A DNA stretch of 64,000 bases from Rhizobium sp. NXC14 (GCF_002117485.1 NZ_CP021030.1:3957501-4021500), one strand, 5' to 3'. Positions 1 through 9,242 are shown, counted from the first letter of the stretch. Notes: a model not told the origin generated them from the letters alone. Program-made: numbers and translations.

Positions 1-1
1 C

Positions 2-106
2 CACTGTTATCACACGAGGACAGAGGAAGACCGGCTGCGCTACCGTCAGCGGCAGCATCAGATCGCGCTGGCGAAAAAACGCGGCCAACGGCATATCGGC
101 AGCTGA
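2..106 (+). CDS. C-terminal end of an unidentified protein (partial, left edge)
   Basis: An open frame enters from the left edge and runs 34 codons to a TGA at 104-106. The tail is strongly basic and rich in Arg, Gln and Lys, ending in ...[10 protein letters not shown]. Such tails are common at protein ends, but I do not recognise the family. It would be convergent with the GGDEF/EAL gene, leaving about 25 bp between the stops. With so little sequence the frame could be fortuitous. Confidence 0.35.
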   Translation, partial: HCYHTRTEEDRLRYRQRQHQIALAKKRGQRHIGS

Positions 107-131
107 TGAGTTCGCCCCGGTGAGCTCGCCG

Positions 132-2345
132 TCAGGCCGCGCCGAGGCGGCGCCGGGTTGATTGCTCCGCAGTACGAAGCTCGTTCAGCATCTCGGTAAT
201 TCGCTCGGCCGCCAGAGGCTTTCCGAACAAATAGCCCTGCAGACAGTCGCAGCCGAACAAGCGCATGGCAACCGCCTGTCCCTCTGTCTCGATGCCTTCC
301 GCCGTCACCGGGATATCGAGCGAGCGGGCGAGCGCCACCGTTGCCTGCAGCATTTCGCGCTGGCGCTTGTCCTCGTTGACGCCCATGACCAGTGAGCGGT
401 CGATCTTGATGCGGTCGAAGCCGAACTGTCTGAGATAGCCGATCGAAGAGAAGCCGGAACCGAAGTCATCAAGCGCCACTTTAACCCCCAGCCCCTTCAG
501 CCGTTCAATCGACTGGCGAGTGCGCTGCGGATTCTGAATCATGTAACCTTCGGTGATCTCGAGCGTGATGCGGCTGGCCTCGATCTCCGTCTGCTTCAAC
601 ACGTAGCGCACATAATCGGTGAAGGCGGGATTGCGGAACTGGCCGGGCGAGACATTGACCGAGACGTTCAGTTCCGGCCACTGCTTGGCCGTTTCGCAGG
701 CCTTGCGCAGCACGAACAGGCCGAGCGATTCAATGAGGCCGCTGGTCTCGGCGATCGGAATGAACACCTCGGGCGAAACCGGGCCGTGGCCCGGACGGTT
801 CCAGCGCACCAGCGCCTCGACGCCGGTCAGCGCATGCGTCCCCGCATCGACCAGCGGCTGATAGGCAAGCGTCAGGTCACCGCTTTCAATGGCGATTCTG
901 AGATCGAGCTCCAGCGCATTGCGCTGCTGCCGGTCCGCATCCATCGACGGATCGTAAAGCATCATCCGCGCACGGCCCGCCTCCTTCGCCTTGTACATGG
1001 CAAGGTCGGAACGGCGCACCAGTTCCTCGCGATCGATTGCACCGGCAGGCGACATGGCGATGCCGATGCTGGCGCCAACGACGACAACACGGCGACCGAT
1101 CTCCAGCGGCTCGACGAGAAAATCAAGGATCTGCTCGGCAAGCTGGAGGGCGGCAGCGTTCTCGGCATCGGAGAGAAAGGCGATCGCAAATTCATCCCCG
1201 CCGATACGGGCGAGAACTGCGCCTTGCGGGATCAATACTTTAAGGCCGGCCGCGACCGCGCGGATCAACTGGTCGCCGGTGCCATGCCCATAGCTGTCAT
1301 TGACTTCCTTGAAACCGTCGAGGTCGAGATAGAGGAGCAGCACATTGCGTTTGCTCTGGCGCGCTTCGAGGACAAAACGATCGACGGCGAGCCCGAGGCC
1401 GTCGCGATTGGAAAGGCCGCTCAGCCTGTCGCGCAGCGCCTCTTCGCGCGCGCTGTTTTCCTCCGCCTTCAGGCGTCGGCCGGCCAACCAGCCGATGGCC
1501 AGCAGCACCACGAAGAAGAGCCCAACGAGACCGAGTGCCTGGATGACCATCGGCCGCACTTGCGCGTAGGCGATATTGCCGGGTGAGCGAGAATTCCAGA
1601 CGAGCTTGCCGATTGTTGCCCCCGACGGATCGGCGATAGGTACGAGATATTCGGCCGCGAAATTCGGCGGCGCCAGCCTCAGTCCGCCGATCACATAGGT
1701 CTGCCCGAGACCGGCCACCCTGTCGTCATCGAGATGGCGGGCGAAAATAAGATAACGGTGCTGCCCGGCGGGCGCATCAAGCGCGCCGGATTTCTTCCGC
1801 ACCAATGCCACACCGACAGCGGCAATGCCGCGTTTGCTGGTGATGAAACCGACCGCCTGGGGCGTCTCGGCCGTGCCGGCCGCCTTGACCGCGTCGAACA
1901 GTTTCCACAGCGAAGGCGCGAAGAAATCCGCCGGCGGCTCCTCCATCGGCTTGCCGTCGCGATAGGCCATGATCGAGTTCTTCGCATCATCGACAACGAT
2001 CGCCATGTCGAAAAGCGAGCTGTTGACCGACATCTCGCCGTAGTTGCTGACCGTCCACGCCATGCCATCGGACGCATAGACGTTGGCGGCGGCATCATCC
2101 CAGGCGGCATAATCGTCGAGCGTCGCGCCGAGCTGATCCTCGAAGGTCTTCAACGCGCCGATCGTCGTTTCGCGCGAGCGCTCGTCGTCAAGGACATTGG
2201 CGTTCTCAGCGACGCGTTCGAGTGCCGTCAACACCATGATGGTGGCGACCGCGACGATGACAGCAAAGGAGAACAGCACGCCCGTGACGGTGATGTGACG
2301 GCCTATGGCCGATCCCCTGCCCTGCAATTTTGCGAGTATTTGCAT
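132..2345 (-). CDS. Membrane-bound CHASE4-GGDEF-EAL cyclic-di-GMP signalling protein
   Basis: The 737-residue protein has a first membrane helix (about 18-42), an extracytoplasmic sensor of CHASE4 type (about 50-260, with the D-Y-A-A-W-D-D signature near 78-84), a second helix (about 265-288), a GGDEF domain (about 300-465) and an EAL domain (about 478-725). GGDEF is intact at 382-386. The EAL domain keeps the residues expected of an active phosphodiesterase: EALVRW at 510-515, the Asn of VNVSPGQF, EITEG, DDFGSG, KIDRS and AEGIE. No RxxD inhibitory site is visible just before GGDEF. Both cyclase and phosphodiesterase activity are therefore possible; which dominates cannot be told from sequence. 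The start is preceded by GGGAGCC. The gene stands alone and does not appear to share a transcript with a partner. Confidence 0.93.
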   Translation of the reverse strand: MQILAKLQGRGSAIGRHITVTGVLFSFAVIVAVATIMVLTALERVAENANVLDDERSRETTIGALKTFEDQLGATLDDYAAWDDAAANVYASDGMAWTVSNYGEMSVNSSLFDMAIVVDDAKNSIMAYRDGKPMEEPPADFFAPSLWKLFDAVKAAGTAETPQAVGFITSKRGIAAVGVALVRKKSGALDAPAGQHRYLIFARHLDDDRVAGLGQTYVIGGLRLAPPNFAAEYLVPIADPSGATIGKLVWNSRSPGNIAYAQVRPMVIQALGLVGLFFVVLLAIGWLAGRRLKAEENSAREEALRDRLSGLSNRDGLGLAVDRFVLEARQSKRNVLLLYLDLDGFKEVNDSYGHGTGDQLIRAVAAGLKVLIPQGAVLARIGGDEFAIAFLSDAENAAALQLAEQILDFLVEPLEIGRRVVVVGASIGIAMSPAGAIDREELVRRSDLAMYKAKEAGRARMMLYDPSMDADRQQRNALELDLRIAIESGDLTLAYQPLVDAGTHALTGVEALVRWNRPGHGPVSPEVFIPIAETSGLIESLGLFVLRKACETAKQWPELNVSVNVSPGQFRNPAFTDYVRYVLKQTEIEASRITLEITEGYMIQNPQRTRQSIERLKGLGVKVALDDFGSGFSSIGYLRQFGFDRIKIDRSLVMGVNEDKRQREMLQATVALARSLDIPVTAEGIETEGQAVAMRLFGCDCLQGYLFGKPLAAERITEMLNELRTAEQSTRRRLGAA

Positions 2346-2426
2346 TCCGGCTCCCTGACCAGCGGAGTTTGCCAGTCAAGGGTTCAGAAACGTTTAAGCA
2401 ACTGCCTGTTGCAGCTTTCCGCCGGT

Positions 2427-3821
2427 CTATTTTTTCAGTTTGTTCTGCTGAGCCGGCATGTGATTGCCTTTCGGAAATTCTGCCGCAACTGCGCTATACC
2501 ATTTGCCGCTCTTCTTCACCGTGCGGACCTGCGTTTGGTAATCGACATGGACGAGGCCAAAGCGCATACGGTAGCCTTCGGCCCATTCGAAATTATCCAT
2601 CAGGCTCCAGGCGAAATAGCCGCGCATGGGGTAACCGTCCTTGATGAGGTCGGCCACGACGTCGAGATGATCGCCGAGATAATCGAGACGCATCGTATCG
2701 TCGACCTCGCCATCGACAACACCAGTATTGTCGCAGGCGCCGTTTTCGGTAATGTAGCATTCCGGCAGGTCATAGCGGCGATAAAGGTTCTCGACCAGGA
2801 GCTTCAACCCCGGCGCATAGATTTCCCAGCCAATATCGGTCTTGATGTCACTTCTCGGCGGCGCTTTCATCGTCCAGGGGAAATCGCCTTTTCGTTCGGC
2901 ATCGTCGACGACGCGCTCGGGCGTGTAGTAATTCAGACCCCACCAATCGAGCTTCTGGCTGATGAGCTTCAGATCGCCGTCTTCGATGACGGGCATGCGG
3001 TCACCGAGCGCCTCGACGAATTCCTTCGGATATTCGCCTTTGAAGACGGGATCGAAGAAGGCGCCGTTGTGGAACTGATGCGCACGTTCGGCGGCGGCAA
3101 GATCGGCCGGGCTGTCGGAGCCCGGCATGATCGAGGCGGCGTTGAGCACAAGTCCGACCGGCACATTGGGAGCTTCCGAACGGATTGCCTCGACGCCGAG
3201 TCCGTGGGCAAGATTCATGTAATGCATGGCGTGAAGGGCAGCCTGCATATTGCGCTCACCCGGAGCATGGATACCGTAGAGGTGGCTCAGCCAGACGATG
3301 CACCAGGGCTCGTTGAAGGTGGCGACGGCATCGAGACGGTCGCCGAGGCGGCTCATGACAGTCTTGGCGTATCGCTGAAAGGCATAGGCAGTCGAGCGCG
3401 CCGTCCAACCGCCATCGCCCGCGAGCAGCAGGGGCAGGTCCCAATGGTAGAGCGTCGCGAAGGTCTTGATCCCGCGCGCCTTGCAGCCGTCGACCAGCCG
3501 ATCGTAGAAGTCAAGGCCCGCCTCGTTCACGGGACCCGTGCCCTCCGGGATGATACGCGGCCAGGCAATGGAGAAGCGATAAGCTTCGACACCCATCTCC
3601 TTGATGAGATCGAGGTCCTGCTCCAGGCGGTTATAGTGGTCGCAGGCAACGTCGCCGTTGTCGCGATTGTAGACGCGGCCGGGCATGTTGCAGAAAGCAT
3701 CCCAGATGGACGGCTTGCGGCCATCGGCCTTGCCGGCGCCCTCGATCTGGAAGGCGGCGGTGGCAACACCGAAGGTGAAATCACCGGGAAAGCGGCTTGC
3801 AAGCGTCTTCGCATCGATCAT
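2427..3821 (-). CDS. bglA: Family GH1 beta-glucosidase
   Basis: The 464-residue protein is a full-length glycoside hydrolase family 1 enzyme hydrolysing beta-linked glucosides or galactosides. It shows the N-terminal FPxxFxFGxATAAFQIEG signature (residues 11-28), the TFNEP acid/base motif (Glu171) and the ITENG nucleophile motif (Glu359). There is no signal peptide, so it acts in the cytoplasm on imported or phosphorylase-spared glycosides. The gene is monocistronic with a 267 bp upstream gap holding a LacI-type palindrome (3912-3927). Nearby on the same strand are an oxidoreductase, an isomerase-like protein and a sugar ABC transporter, so a role in glycoside use with those genes is plausible but inferred. 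Confidence 0.95.
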   Translation of the reverse strand: MIDAKTLASRFPGDFTFGVATAAFQIEGAGKADGRKPSIWDAFCNMPGRVYNRDNGDVACDHYNRLEQDLDLIKEMGVEAYRFSIAWPRIIPEGTGPVNEAGLDFYDRLVDGCKARGIKTFATLYHWDLPLLLAGDGGWTARSTAYAFQRYAKTVMSRLGDRLDAVATFNEPWCIVWLSHLYGIHAPGERNMQAALHAMHYMNLAHGLGVEAIRSEAPNVPVGLVLNAASIMPGSDSPADLAAAERAHQFHNGAFFDPVFKGEYPKEFVEALGDRMPVIEDGDLKLISQKLDWWGLNYYTPERVVDDAERKGDFPWTMKAPPRSDIKTDIGWEIYAPGLKLLVENLYRRYDLPECYITENGACDNTGVVDGEVDDTMRLDYLGDHLDVVADLIKDGYPMRGYFAWSLMDNFEWAEGYRMRFGLVHVDYQTQVRTVKKSGKWYSAVAAEFPKGNHMPAQQNKLKK

Positions 3822-3911
3822 CTGTAAATCCTGTCTCTCAGCATCTGAATTGACCGTGGGGCTCGGATTTAGCCAAGCCGACAGGCAAAGTACAGGCCCG
3901 GCAGCAGAAAA

Positions 3912-3927
3912 ACTGCAACGTTACAGT
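3912..3927. promoter_or_regulatory. LacI-type palindrome upstream of bglA
   Basis: The 16 bp sequence ACTGCAACGTTACAGT is symmetric around a central CG with one mismatched pair, the layout typical of LacI/GalR-family operators. It lies about 91 bp upstream of the bglA start. The cognate regulator is not adjacent, so assignment is uncertain. Confidence 0.45.
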
Positions 3928-4088
3928 ATAGGCTATCGAGCGGCGGAGACTGCGCAAGCCAGCCGCTTCGACTTGCCGCGTTTTTCGCCTCCGATTGCTC
4001 TCATAACGCGAATGTCAGCAGTCGTGACTTGCTGCCGAGCCCATGATCACTACACAGCGAAGGCATCGCCAAACATGAAAGGAACCCA

Positions 4089-4490
4089 ATGCTCTCTTCA
4101 ATCCATCTGCTGCAGCCGCATCTGCTGAGCCTGATGCGCATCGTCTCGTCGCTTGTGCTTTTCAGCTATGGAACGCAGAAGATCCTGCATTTTCCGGCCG
4201 CGGCAAGCGCGCCGCCGATCGGCTCGCTCTCCTGGATTGCCGGACTGATCGAACTCATCCTCGGCTTCCTCGTCCTGGTGGGATTCCAGACCCGCATCGC
4301 AGCCTTCGTGCTCTCGGGGCTGATGGCATTCGCCTATTTTATCGGCCATGCGGGCAAAAGCTTTTATCCCGCGCAGAACGGCGGCGTCGCTGCAATCCTG
4401 TTCTGCTTCGTGTTTCTCTATCTGGTGGCGGCAGGCGCCGGCCCGCTCAGCGTCGATAACCTGCTGAAGCGTGGCCGCGCTGCTGCCTAA
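4089..4490 (+). CDS. DoxX family membrane protein
   Basis: The 133-residue protein has four predicted membrane helices and the DoxX/SURF4-like pattern: an N-terminal LLSLMRIVSSLVLFSYG segment, a central GLIELILGFLVLVGFQTRIAAF and a C-terminal GPLSVDNLL. The function of such small rhizobial DoxX proteins is not established; membrane redox roles have been proposed for relatives. It is a single gene transcribed against its neighbours, with an AAAGGAA ribosome binding site. A second member of the family, sharing the xxSVDNLLKR ending, is encoded at 33061-33504. Confidence 0.85.
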   Translation: MLSSIHLLQPHLLSLMRIVSSLVLFSYGTQKILHFPAAASAPPIGSLSWIAGLIELILGFLVLVGFQTRIAAFVLSGLMAFAYFIGHAGKSFYPAQNGGVAAILFCFVFLYLVAAGAGPLSVDNLLKRGRAAA

Positions 4491-4520
4491 TGACCATAAG
4501 CAAAACGCCGATCGGTAGTC

Positions 4521-5708
4521 TCAGACCTTGACCCATGCGCCGTTTTTCTTCGAAGAGGCAACGCAGGCCTCGACGAAGGCCACGCCCCTCACGCCGTCAT
4601 CGACGGTGGGGTAGACCACAGCCTTGTCGACAGCCTTGCCCTTCTTGCGGGCGTTGATCGCATGTGCGGCTTCCGTATAGATCGTCGCGAATGCCTCAAG
4701 GTAACCTTCCGGATGCCCCGACGGCACCCGCGAGACACGACCGGCCGCCGCTCCGGCGCCGGCGCCGCCGCGGGTGATCAGCCGCTTAGGCTCGCCGAAC
4801 GGCGTGTACCATAGATAGTTCGGGTCCTTCTGGGTCCATTCCAGCCCGCCCTTGGTTCCGTAGACGCGAACCATCAGGCCGTTTTCATGGCCGGGCGCCA
4901 CCTGGCTGCACCAGAGCATGCCCTTGGCCGGCTTTTCCGCGCCCTTCGCCTTGAAACGCAGCATGACATGAGCATTGTCATCAAGCCGGCGGCCGGGAAC
5001 AAAGCTGTCGAGATCGGCAGCCAGGCTGTCGAGTTCCAGGCCAGTTATGAACGAAGCGAGATTATAGGCATGCGTGCCGATATCGCCTGTGGACCCGCCG
5101 ACGCCGGACTGGGCCGGATCGGTGCGCCAAGCCGCCTGCTTTTGGCCGGTCTGTTCGACCGCTTCCGTCAGCCAGTCCTGCGGATATTCGGCCTGGACCA
5201 CTCTGATATCGCCGAGCTCACCGTTCGCGACCATCTCGCGCGCCTGACGCACCATCGGATACCCGGTGTAGTTGTGCGTCAGCACGAAGAGCGCGCCGCT
5301 CTCGTCGGCCACCTTCTTCAGCTTCTTCGCGTCCGCAAGGTTCGATGTCAGCGGCTTGTCGCAGATAACATGGATGCCGCGTTTCAGGAATTCCTTGGCC
5401 GCGTCGTAATGCACATGGTTCGGGGTAACGATCGCGACCGCCTCGATGCCGTTCTTCAGCTTCGCCTCGCGGATCGCCATTTCGCGGTAGCTGGAATAGG
5501 TTCGCGACGGGTCAAGTCCAAGGTCGCGGCCGGACTGAACCGCCTTCTCAGGCGTCGACGACAATGCGCCGGCGATGAGATCGTACTGATCGTCGATGCG
5601 GGCTGCGATGCGGTGCACCGCACCGATGAACGCGCCCGCGCCGCCGCCCACCATCCCCAGCCGGATGCGCGGCTCGCGTGTCTGTTCCGATGATGCTTCG
5701 ATTGCCAT
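4521..5708 (-). CDS. Gfo/Idh/MocA family NAD(P)-dependent sugar oxidoreductase
   Basis: The 395-residue protein begins, after a 15-residue lead, with a Rossmann fold (LGMVGGGAGAFIGAVHR, about residues 17-33). It continues with the CDKPLTSN motif, in which the Lys is the usual catalytic residue, and a GDIGTHAYNL segment matching the family active-site helix. It should oxidise or reduce a carbonyl or hydroxyl of a sugar or cyclitol. The start has a strong AGGAGGA site. It lies downstream of, and probably is cotranscribed with, the isomerase-like gene at 5903-6955. Pairs of these two families often process 3-keto sugars or inositol derivatives, but the substrate is unknown. Confidence 0.9.
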   Translation of the reverse strand: MAIEASSEQTREPRIRLGMVGGGAGAFIGAVHRIAARIDDQYDLIAGALSSTPEKAVQSGRDLGLDPSRTYSSYREMAIREAKLKNGIEAVAIVTPNHVHYDAAKEFLKRGIHVICDKPLTSNLADAKKLKKVADESGALFVLTHNYTGYPMVRQAREMVANGELGDIRVVQAEYPQDWLTEAVEQTGQKQAAWRTDPAQSGVGGSTGDIGTHAYNLASFITGLELDSLAADLDSFVPGRRLDDNAHVMLRFKAKGAEKPAKGMLWCSQVAPGHENGLMVRVYGTKGGLEWTQKDPNYLWYTPFGEPKRLITRGGAGAGAAAGRVSRVPSGHPEGYLEAFATIYTEAAHAINARKKGKAVDKAVVYPTVDDGVRGVAFVEACVASSKKNGAWVKV

Positions 5709-5746
5709 TCTTGTCCTCCTGAAATTTAACCTGGCGCGGATGCGCG

Positions 5747-5882
5747 CCCCTCATCCGGCTGCCGCCACCTTCTCCCCGCTCGCGGGGAGAAGGGGATATG
5801 CCGCGGTATTTACGCCCACCTCGACGGCCGGTGCGGCAAGTCCCCTCTCCCCGTCAGAACGGGAGAGGGTTAGGGTGAGGGG
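5747..5882. repeat. RIME-like rhizobial intergenic palindromic element
   Basis: The element starts CCCCTCATCC and ends GGTGAGGGG, with internal inverted segments CTTCTCCCCGC...GCGGGGAGAAG and CCTCTCCC...GGGAGAGG. It resembles the Rhizobium-specific intergenic mosaic elements. It lies between two genes of one apparent operon and may form stable RNA hairpins there. A related copy is at 13559-13685. Confidence 0.75.
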
Positions 5883-5902
5883 CAGCCTCACGGCACGTCT
5901 TT

Positions 5903-6955
5903 TTAAAGCCCGAGCATCCGCCGATTGGCCGCCTGGTCCGTGCCGCCGGCCGCGAAATCGTCGAAGGCCTTTTCGGTGACGCGGATGATATGTGCGGCCA
6001 CGAATTCGGCCCCCTCCCAGGCGCCGTCCTCCGGATGTTTCAGCGCACACTCCCATTCGACCACAGCCCAGCCGTCGAAATTATTGGCCGTCATCTTCGA
6101 GAAGACCGCACCGAAATCGACCTGACCGTCGCCGAGCGAGCGGAAGCGGCCGGCGCGTTCCACCCAGCCTTGGTAACCGCCATAGACGCCCTGGCGCCCG
6201 GTCGGATTGAACTCCGCATCCTTGACGTGGAACATCTTGATGCGGTCCTTGTAGATGTCGATGTTCTCGAGATAGTCGAGGCATTGCAGGATGTAGTGCG
6301 AGGGATCGTAGAGCATGTTGGCGCGCGGATGGTTCTTCACCCGCTCCAGGAACATCTCGAAAGTGATGCCGTCATGCAGGTCCTCGCCCGGATGGATCTC
6401 GTAGCAGACGTCGATGCCGTTCTCATCGGCATGGTTGAGAATCGGCGTCCAGCGGCGGGCAAGCTCGTCGAAGGCCGTCTCCACCAGACCGGCGGGACGC
6501 TGCGGCCAGGGATAGATGAAGGGCCAGGCGAGCGCGCCGGAGAAGGTCGCATGCGCCTTGAGGCCGAGGTTTTTCGATGCTGTCAGCGCCATCTTGACCT
6601 GCTCGACCGCCCATTCCTGGCGGGCTTTCGGATTGCCGCGCACCTCGGGGGCCGCAAAGCCGTCGAATGCTTCGTCATAGGCGGGGTGAACGGCAACCAG
6701 CTGGCCTTGCAGATGGGTCGAGAGCTCAGTGATTTCGATGCCGTTTTCGCGGGCCTTGCCGGCGAACTCGTCGCAATAATCCTTGGAGGTTGCTGCCTTT
6801 TTCAGATCGATCAGCTGGCTCGCCCAGGTCGGAACCTGAACGCCCTTGTAACCGATGTCGGCCGCCCATTTGGTGATCGCGTCCCAGGAATTGAAAGGCG
6901 CGGTATCGCCCGCGAACTGGCCAAGGAAAAGGCCGGGACCCTTGATCGTCTTCAT
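5903..6955 (-). CDS. Sugar phosphate isomerase/epimerase-like (AP endonuclease family 2) protein
   Basis: The 350-residue protein has the xylose-isomerase-like TIM-barrel fold of the IolE/hydroxypyruvate isomerase/3-keto sugar epimerase group. Visible metal-site segments are YEIHPGEDLHD, LYDPSHYILQ, MFHVKDAEF and VVEWECA. A longer reading frame exists, but the Met at 6953-6955 follows a GGGAGGAA site, so I use it. About 30 bp upstream is an AAACGTTT core (6984-6991) that could be a LacI-type half of an operator. It is paired with the oxidoreductase at 4521-5708, separated only by the RIME-like element. The reaction is unknown; inosose, 3-keto-glycoside or a rare sugar are possible substrates. 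Confidence 0.85.
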   Translation of the reverse strand: MKTIKGPGLFLGQFAGDTAPFNSWDAITKWAADIGYKGVQVPTWASQLIDLKKAATSKDYCDEFAGKARENGIEITELSTHLQGQLVAVHPAYDEAFDGFAAPEVRGNPKARQEWAVEQVKMALTASKNLGLKAHATFSGALAWPFIYPWPQRPAGLVETAFDELARRWTPILNHADENGIDVCYEIHPGEDLHDGITFEMFLERVKNHPRANMLYDPSHYILQCLDYLENIDIYKDRIKMFHVKDAEFNPTGRQGVYGGYQGWVERAGRFRSLGDGQVDFGAVFSKMTANNFDGWAVVEWECALKHPEDGAWEGAEFVAAHIIRVTEKAFDDFAAGGTDQAANRRMLGL

Positions 6956-7155
6956 GTCAGATTCCTCCCTGAATATCGACCGTAAACGTTTCTGAAGAAC
7001 TTGTAGCACGCATTTCGGCGGGAGCAAGGTGCCTCCTCGCACTTGCCGCCGGATTGGCGCGAGGCCAGATGCGGTATGGCTGCGACCTAATCATGATGGG
7101 CTGTGGCGGGCAAGAGGTACGTGCAGCATTTTCGCCGTCCGCCAGGTGAGGACAT

Positions 7156-7186
7156 AAAAATGCGCCCATCCTTGCGAATGGGCGCA
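7156..7186 (-). terminator. Rho-independent terminator of the CUT2 ABC operon
   Basis: A perfect 9 bp stem (TGCGCCCAT / ATGGGCGCA) with an 8-base loop is followed, on the minus strand, by five T residues. It sits 18 bp past the stop of the binding-protein gene and separates that operon from the isomerase gene. Confidence 0.85.
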
Positions 7187-7203
7187 CCTGCCTGATCAAG
7201 TGA

Positions 7204-8151
7204 TCAGAACGGAGAATCCGGGAAGTAGAAGTTCTTGGCATTCTCCTTGGTGACGAGCGTCGCGTCGAGGATGTAGTTGCCGTGAACCGGGACCTGGTCG
7301 TAGAGTGCCGCCGCCGTCAACTCCATTGCCGTGCCGACCATTGCCGGGGGATAGAGAACGTCGACCGGGATCAGCTTGTCGCCGTCCATGACCTTCTTGA
7401 CCATGTCCTTGGAGCCGGCGCCGGCGACGACATATTGAATGTCGGTGCGCTTGGCCTGCTCGATCGCCTGCAGAACGCCAACGGCCATATCGTCGTCCTG
7501 GCACCAGACGACGTCGATCTTCGGGTACTTCGTCAGGTAGTCCTGCATCACCTTGAAGGCGTCGTCGCGGTTCCAGTTGCCGTACTGGCGGTCGAGAACC
7601 TTGACCTTGGAGCCGGCGATACCCTTGTCGAAGCCGTCCTGGCGCTGCTGGTCGATCGGGATCGGCAGACCGCGGATGACGACGACTTGGGCTTCCGGCG
7701 TCTTTTCGGCAATATATTTGCCGGCGACTTCACCGAGGGCAGGGTTGTTGCCGGCGACGTAAAGATCACGCACGGAATTGTCGTTATTCGACGGCGCGCG
7801 GTCGACAAGTGCTACGAACTTGCCCTTGTCCTTGACCTCCTTGATGGCGTTGACGAGCGGATCCGGATCCGACGGCAGGATGACGAGCGCATCGATGCCT
7901 TGCGTATCGAGGTCCTGCACGGCGTTTGCCTGCGTGGCGGCATCCGGCGAGGTCTTGACGATGACGTTCAGGCCCGGATGTTCCGACATCAGCTTCTTGG
8001 CAATACGCTCGGCATGGAACACGACGCCGGAGGTCCAGCCGTGATCGGCGGCCGGAATGGACACACCGATCGTGTAGTTCTTGTCCTGGGCGTAGGCTGC
8101 GCCGGCAAAAGCCACCCCCGCAACCGCCAGACCCAACATGAGCTTGCGCAT
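7204..8151 (-). CDS. CUT2-type sugar ABC transporter substrate-binding protein
   Basis: The 315-residue precursor starts with a clear signal peptide (MRKLMLGLAVAGVAFAGAAYA, cut near residue 21). It has a ribose-binding-protein-like fold: IGVSIPAADHGWTSG at the N-terminus, then the LVILPSDPDPL and WCQDDDMAVGVLQAI segments. It should bind a monosaccharide in the periplasm. A 12-residue longer start is possible, but the chosen Met has a GGGAGGAAAT site and begins the signal peptide. It is the last gene of the ATPase-permease-binding protein operon. The substrate is unknown; neighbouring xylose genes make a pentose possible, the oxidoreductase/isomerase pair makes an unusual hexose or cyclitol possible. 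Confidence 0.93.
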   Translation of the reverse strand: MRKLMLGLAVAGVAFAGAAYAQDKNYTIGVSIPAADHGWTSGVVFHAERIAKKLMSEHPGLNVIVKTSPDAATQANAVQDLDTQGIDALVILPSDPDPLVNAIKEVKDKGKFVALVDRAPSNNDNSVRDLYVAGNNPALGEVAGKYIAEKTPEAQVVVIRGLPIPIDQQRQDGFDKGIAGSKVKVLDRQYGNWNRDDAFKVMQDYLTKYPKIDVVWCQDDDMAVGVLQAIEQAKRTDIQYVVAGAGSKDMVKKVMDGDKLIPVDVLYPPAMVGTAMELTAAALYDQVPVHGNYILDATLVTKENAKNFYFPDSPF

Positions 8152-8237
8152 GCTATTTCCTCCCAAAAATATCAGGGACTTGTCCAATCCGAGCCGGGTG
8201 CCCTGTCAAGCCCGACCAATCCGAGAAGTTCTTTGTC

Positions 8238-9242
8238 TTAGGATTTGCGAACCAGCGACCGCTGCACCAGCATGGCGATGATGATGATTGCACCCTGGAT
8301 CGCGCCGATGAGATACTCGCTGATGAAGTTCGACAGCAGCATGATGTTGCCGACGAGTTCGAGAATGAAGGCGCCGCAGATCGTCCCCCAGACCCGGCCG
8401 GCGCCACCCTTGAGCGCCGTGCCGCCGACGACGACGGCGGTGATGGCCTGCAACTCCCACAGGATGCCGGTCGTTGCCGAGGTGGATCCGAGACGCGGCA
8501 CATAGAGCAGCACGGCAATCGCCACACAGAGGCCCTGGATGACGAAGGCAATGGTGCGCACGCGGTTGACCGCTATGCCCGAATAGCGCGCGACGTCGCT
8601 GTTCGAACCGACAGCCACGACATGGCGGCCGTAACGGGTGCGATAGAGGATGAAGGCTGCAATCGCGGTGACGACGAGGATCACCACGATCGGCACGGGA
8701 ATACCGAGAATATTGCCGAAATAGGCCGGGCGGTAGAGCGTCTGGATTTCACTTGAGCGCAAGGTGATCGCGCCGCCCTGCGACAGCCAGGTGGTCAAGC
8801 CGCGATAAATGCCCATTGTGCCGAGTGTGGCGATGAAAGGCTCGATCTTGCCGACGGTGGTGATGAGGCCGTTTGCGAGGCCGCAAAGAGCCCCGGCAAT
8901 CACCGTAAAGACCACGGCGGCCGTCAGCATCAGCACCGAATCGGCAATGACGCCCGAATTGATCAGCAGGATCATCAGGCTGGCAACGAAGGCGACCATC
9001 GAGCCGACGGAAAGGTCGAGATCTCCGGCCGAGATCACGAAGGTGGCGCCGACCGCGATGATGGCGATGAAAGCGCAGCGTGTCGCGACGTTGGCAAGAT
9101 TGGTGATGCCGATGAAATTCGGGTTGACCAGTGCGCCGACAATCAGGAGCAAGGCCAAGGCGGCAAACGGTGCAACCGCGCGCAGATCAACGTCACGCCA
9201 GGATCTGCGCCGGATCGCCCTGGTCTCCTCGTTAATGCTCAT
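8238..9242 (-). CDS. CUT2-type sugar ABC transporter permease
   Basis: The 334-residue protein has about ten hydrophobic helices and the RbsC/AraH family pattern: an ATFVISAGDLDLSVGSMVA segment, then ALCGLANGLITTVGKIEPFIATLGTM and VVVGGTALKGGAGRVWGT. It forms the inner-membrane channel with the ATPase at 9320-10846. The Met at 9242 is preceded by GGGAGG at a workable distance; an upstream TTG start would sit directly on that site and is less likely. Confidence 0.94.
   Translation of the reverse strand: MSINEETRAIRRRSWRDVDLRAVAPFAALALLLIVGALVNPNFIGITNLANVATRCAFIAIIAVGATFVISAGDLDLSVGSMVAFVASLMILLINSGVIADSVLMLTAAVVFTVIAGALCGLANGLITTVGKIEPFIATLGTMGIYRGLTTWLSQGGAITLRSSEIQTLYRPAYFGNILGIPVPIVVILVVTAIAAFILYRTRYGRHVVAVGSNSDVARYSGIAVNRVRTIAFVIQGLCVAIAVLLYVPRLGSTSATTGILWELQAITAVVVGGTALKGGAGRVWGTICGAFILELVGNIMLLSNFISEYLIGAIQGAIIIIAMLVQRSLVRKS

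Noticed and set aside
1734..3827. A 697-codon open frame on the + strand opposite the GGDEF-EAL and GH1 genes
   Set aside because: It spans two well-supported genes and their gap, and its translation has no recognisable domain; high third-position GC leaves such antisense frames open.
6984..6991. AAACGTTT as an operator of the isomerase-like gene
   Set aside because: The symmetric core is only 8 bp and the flanks do not pair, so it is noted in the gene entry but not called as a feature.
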